Assembly (NCBI GenBank): GCA_025360665.1
Contig: JANYBU010000048.1
Coordinates: 1 to 5,336, forward strand
DNA length: 5,336 nucleotides
Source of the DNA: Nitrospira sp.
GTDB lineage: Bacteria; Nitrospirota; Nitrospiria; Nitrospirales; Nitrospiraceae
Direction: 5' to 3'
Part shown: one piece after another, positions 5,263 to 5,336 of the stretch
How positions within the stretch are numbered: the stretch's first letter is position 1
Layout of the letters: every line of letters begins with the position of its first letter
The notes under the pieces: generated by a model
Told to the model about the DNA's origin: nothing
Databases searched by the model: none
Seen by the model: only the letters and a program-made list of their open reading frames with translations
Made by a program: the position numbers and the translations under genes

Positions 5263-5336
5263 GCTGCCAGTTTACCCGTCGGCAGCATCACGGCATAGGC
5301 CTCATCAGGTGTTTGTTTGCCCAAGCTCGAATGCGG
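5192..5336 (-). mobile_element. Right end of an IS3-family insertion sequence
   Basis: The transposase C-terminus (5336-5259) is followed by about 67 bases of non-coding tail. On the plus strand this tail begins TGAGGAGAAGTGGCCCC at 5192, the typical style of an IS3-family terminal inverted repeat (TG at the tip, then a tract with GTGGCCCC). I place the tip at 5192; a TG at 5188 is an alternative. The left inverted repeat and target duplication are outside the window, so the boundary is inferred, not proven. Confidence 0.65.
5259..5336 (-). CDS. IS3-family transposase (OrfB), C-terminal 25 residues only
   Basis: The minus strand encodes PHSSLGKQTPDEAYAVMLP, then TGKLAA and a TGA stop. The 'RPHSSLG..TP.EAY' motif is the well-known C-terminal signature just after the DDE core of IS3-family OrfB integrases. 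The rest of the gene lies beyond the right edge. Its stop overlaps the GTG proposed for the TIR-like gene. Transcription from the IS would run straight into the TIR and GIY-YIG genes, and may be what now expresses them. Confidence 0.88.
   Translation of the reverse strand, partial: PHSSLGKQTPDEAYAVMLPTGKLAA

Overview
The window is bacterial and falls into two parts. Positions 1-3351 carry housekeeping purine-biosynthesis genes. Positions 3352-5336 carry an accessory block. Every supported gene reads on the minus strand, so transcription runs from high to low coordinates. The purine genes look GC-rich (one sampled line, 2521-2580, is 36/60 G+C), while part of the accessory block is AT-rich (4921-4980 is 21/60). 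The purine enzymes are the Bacillus-like types: PurF with a propeptide and an Fe-S ligand cysteine, and 'small' PurL of about 744 residues. The GC level, enzyme types and GC-rich intergenic heptamers would fit a Nitrospira-like organism. That is a weak inference and no marker in the window proves it.

Region by region, from the upstream (right) end: 5259-5336 is the C-terminus of an IS3-family transposase, and its element seems to end near 5192. The next gene, 5262-4765, is a TIR-like NAD/nucleotide-binding domain protein. Its first ~24 codons appear to be read from the tail of the insertion sequence, so the TIR gene has probably lost its original 5' part. It is followed by a GIY-YIG-fold protein (4725-4288), a 60-residue ORF (4262-4080), a DUF433 antitoxin-like gene (4077-3847) and a DUF5615 PIN-like toxin gene (3850-3485). 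Spacings are 39, 25, 2 and -4 bases, which looks like one operon. It ends at a GC-rich hairpin with a T-tract (3436-3462).

A 133-base spacer (3352-3484) with two near-identical hairpins leads to purL (3351-1117), and then, after an 87-base gap, to purF (1029 to beyond position 1). That gap holds two oppositely oriented arrays of 7-base repeats. One supplies the purL stop codon and the other abuts the purF ATG.

The most unusual points are these. The 60-residue ORF contains a diverged copy of the PurL N-terminus: 39 bases at 3310-3348 versus 4203-4241 are 32/39 identical, and all seven differences are transitions. The two copies bracket the toxin-antitoxin cassette, which suggests the cassette was inserted at, or duplicated, the 5' end of purL. 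The TIR plus GIY-YIG pair beside a toxin-antitoxin module and an IS resembles a small, partly eroded defence island. I recognise the individual families, but I cannot name the combination as a described system.
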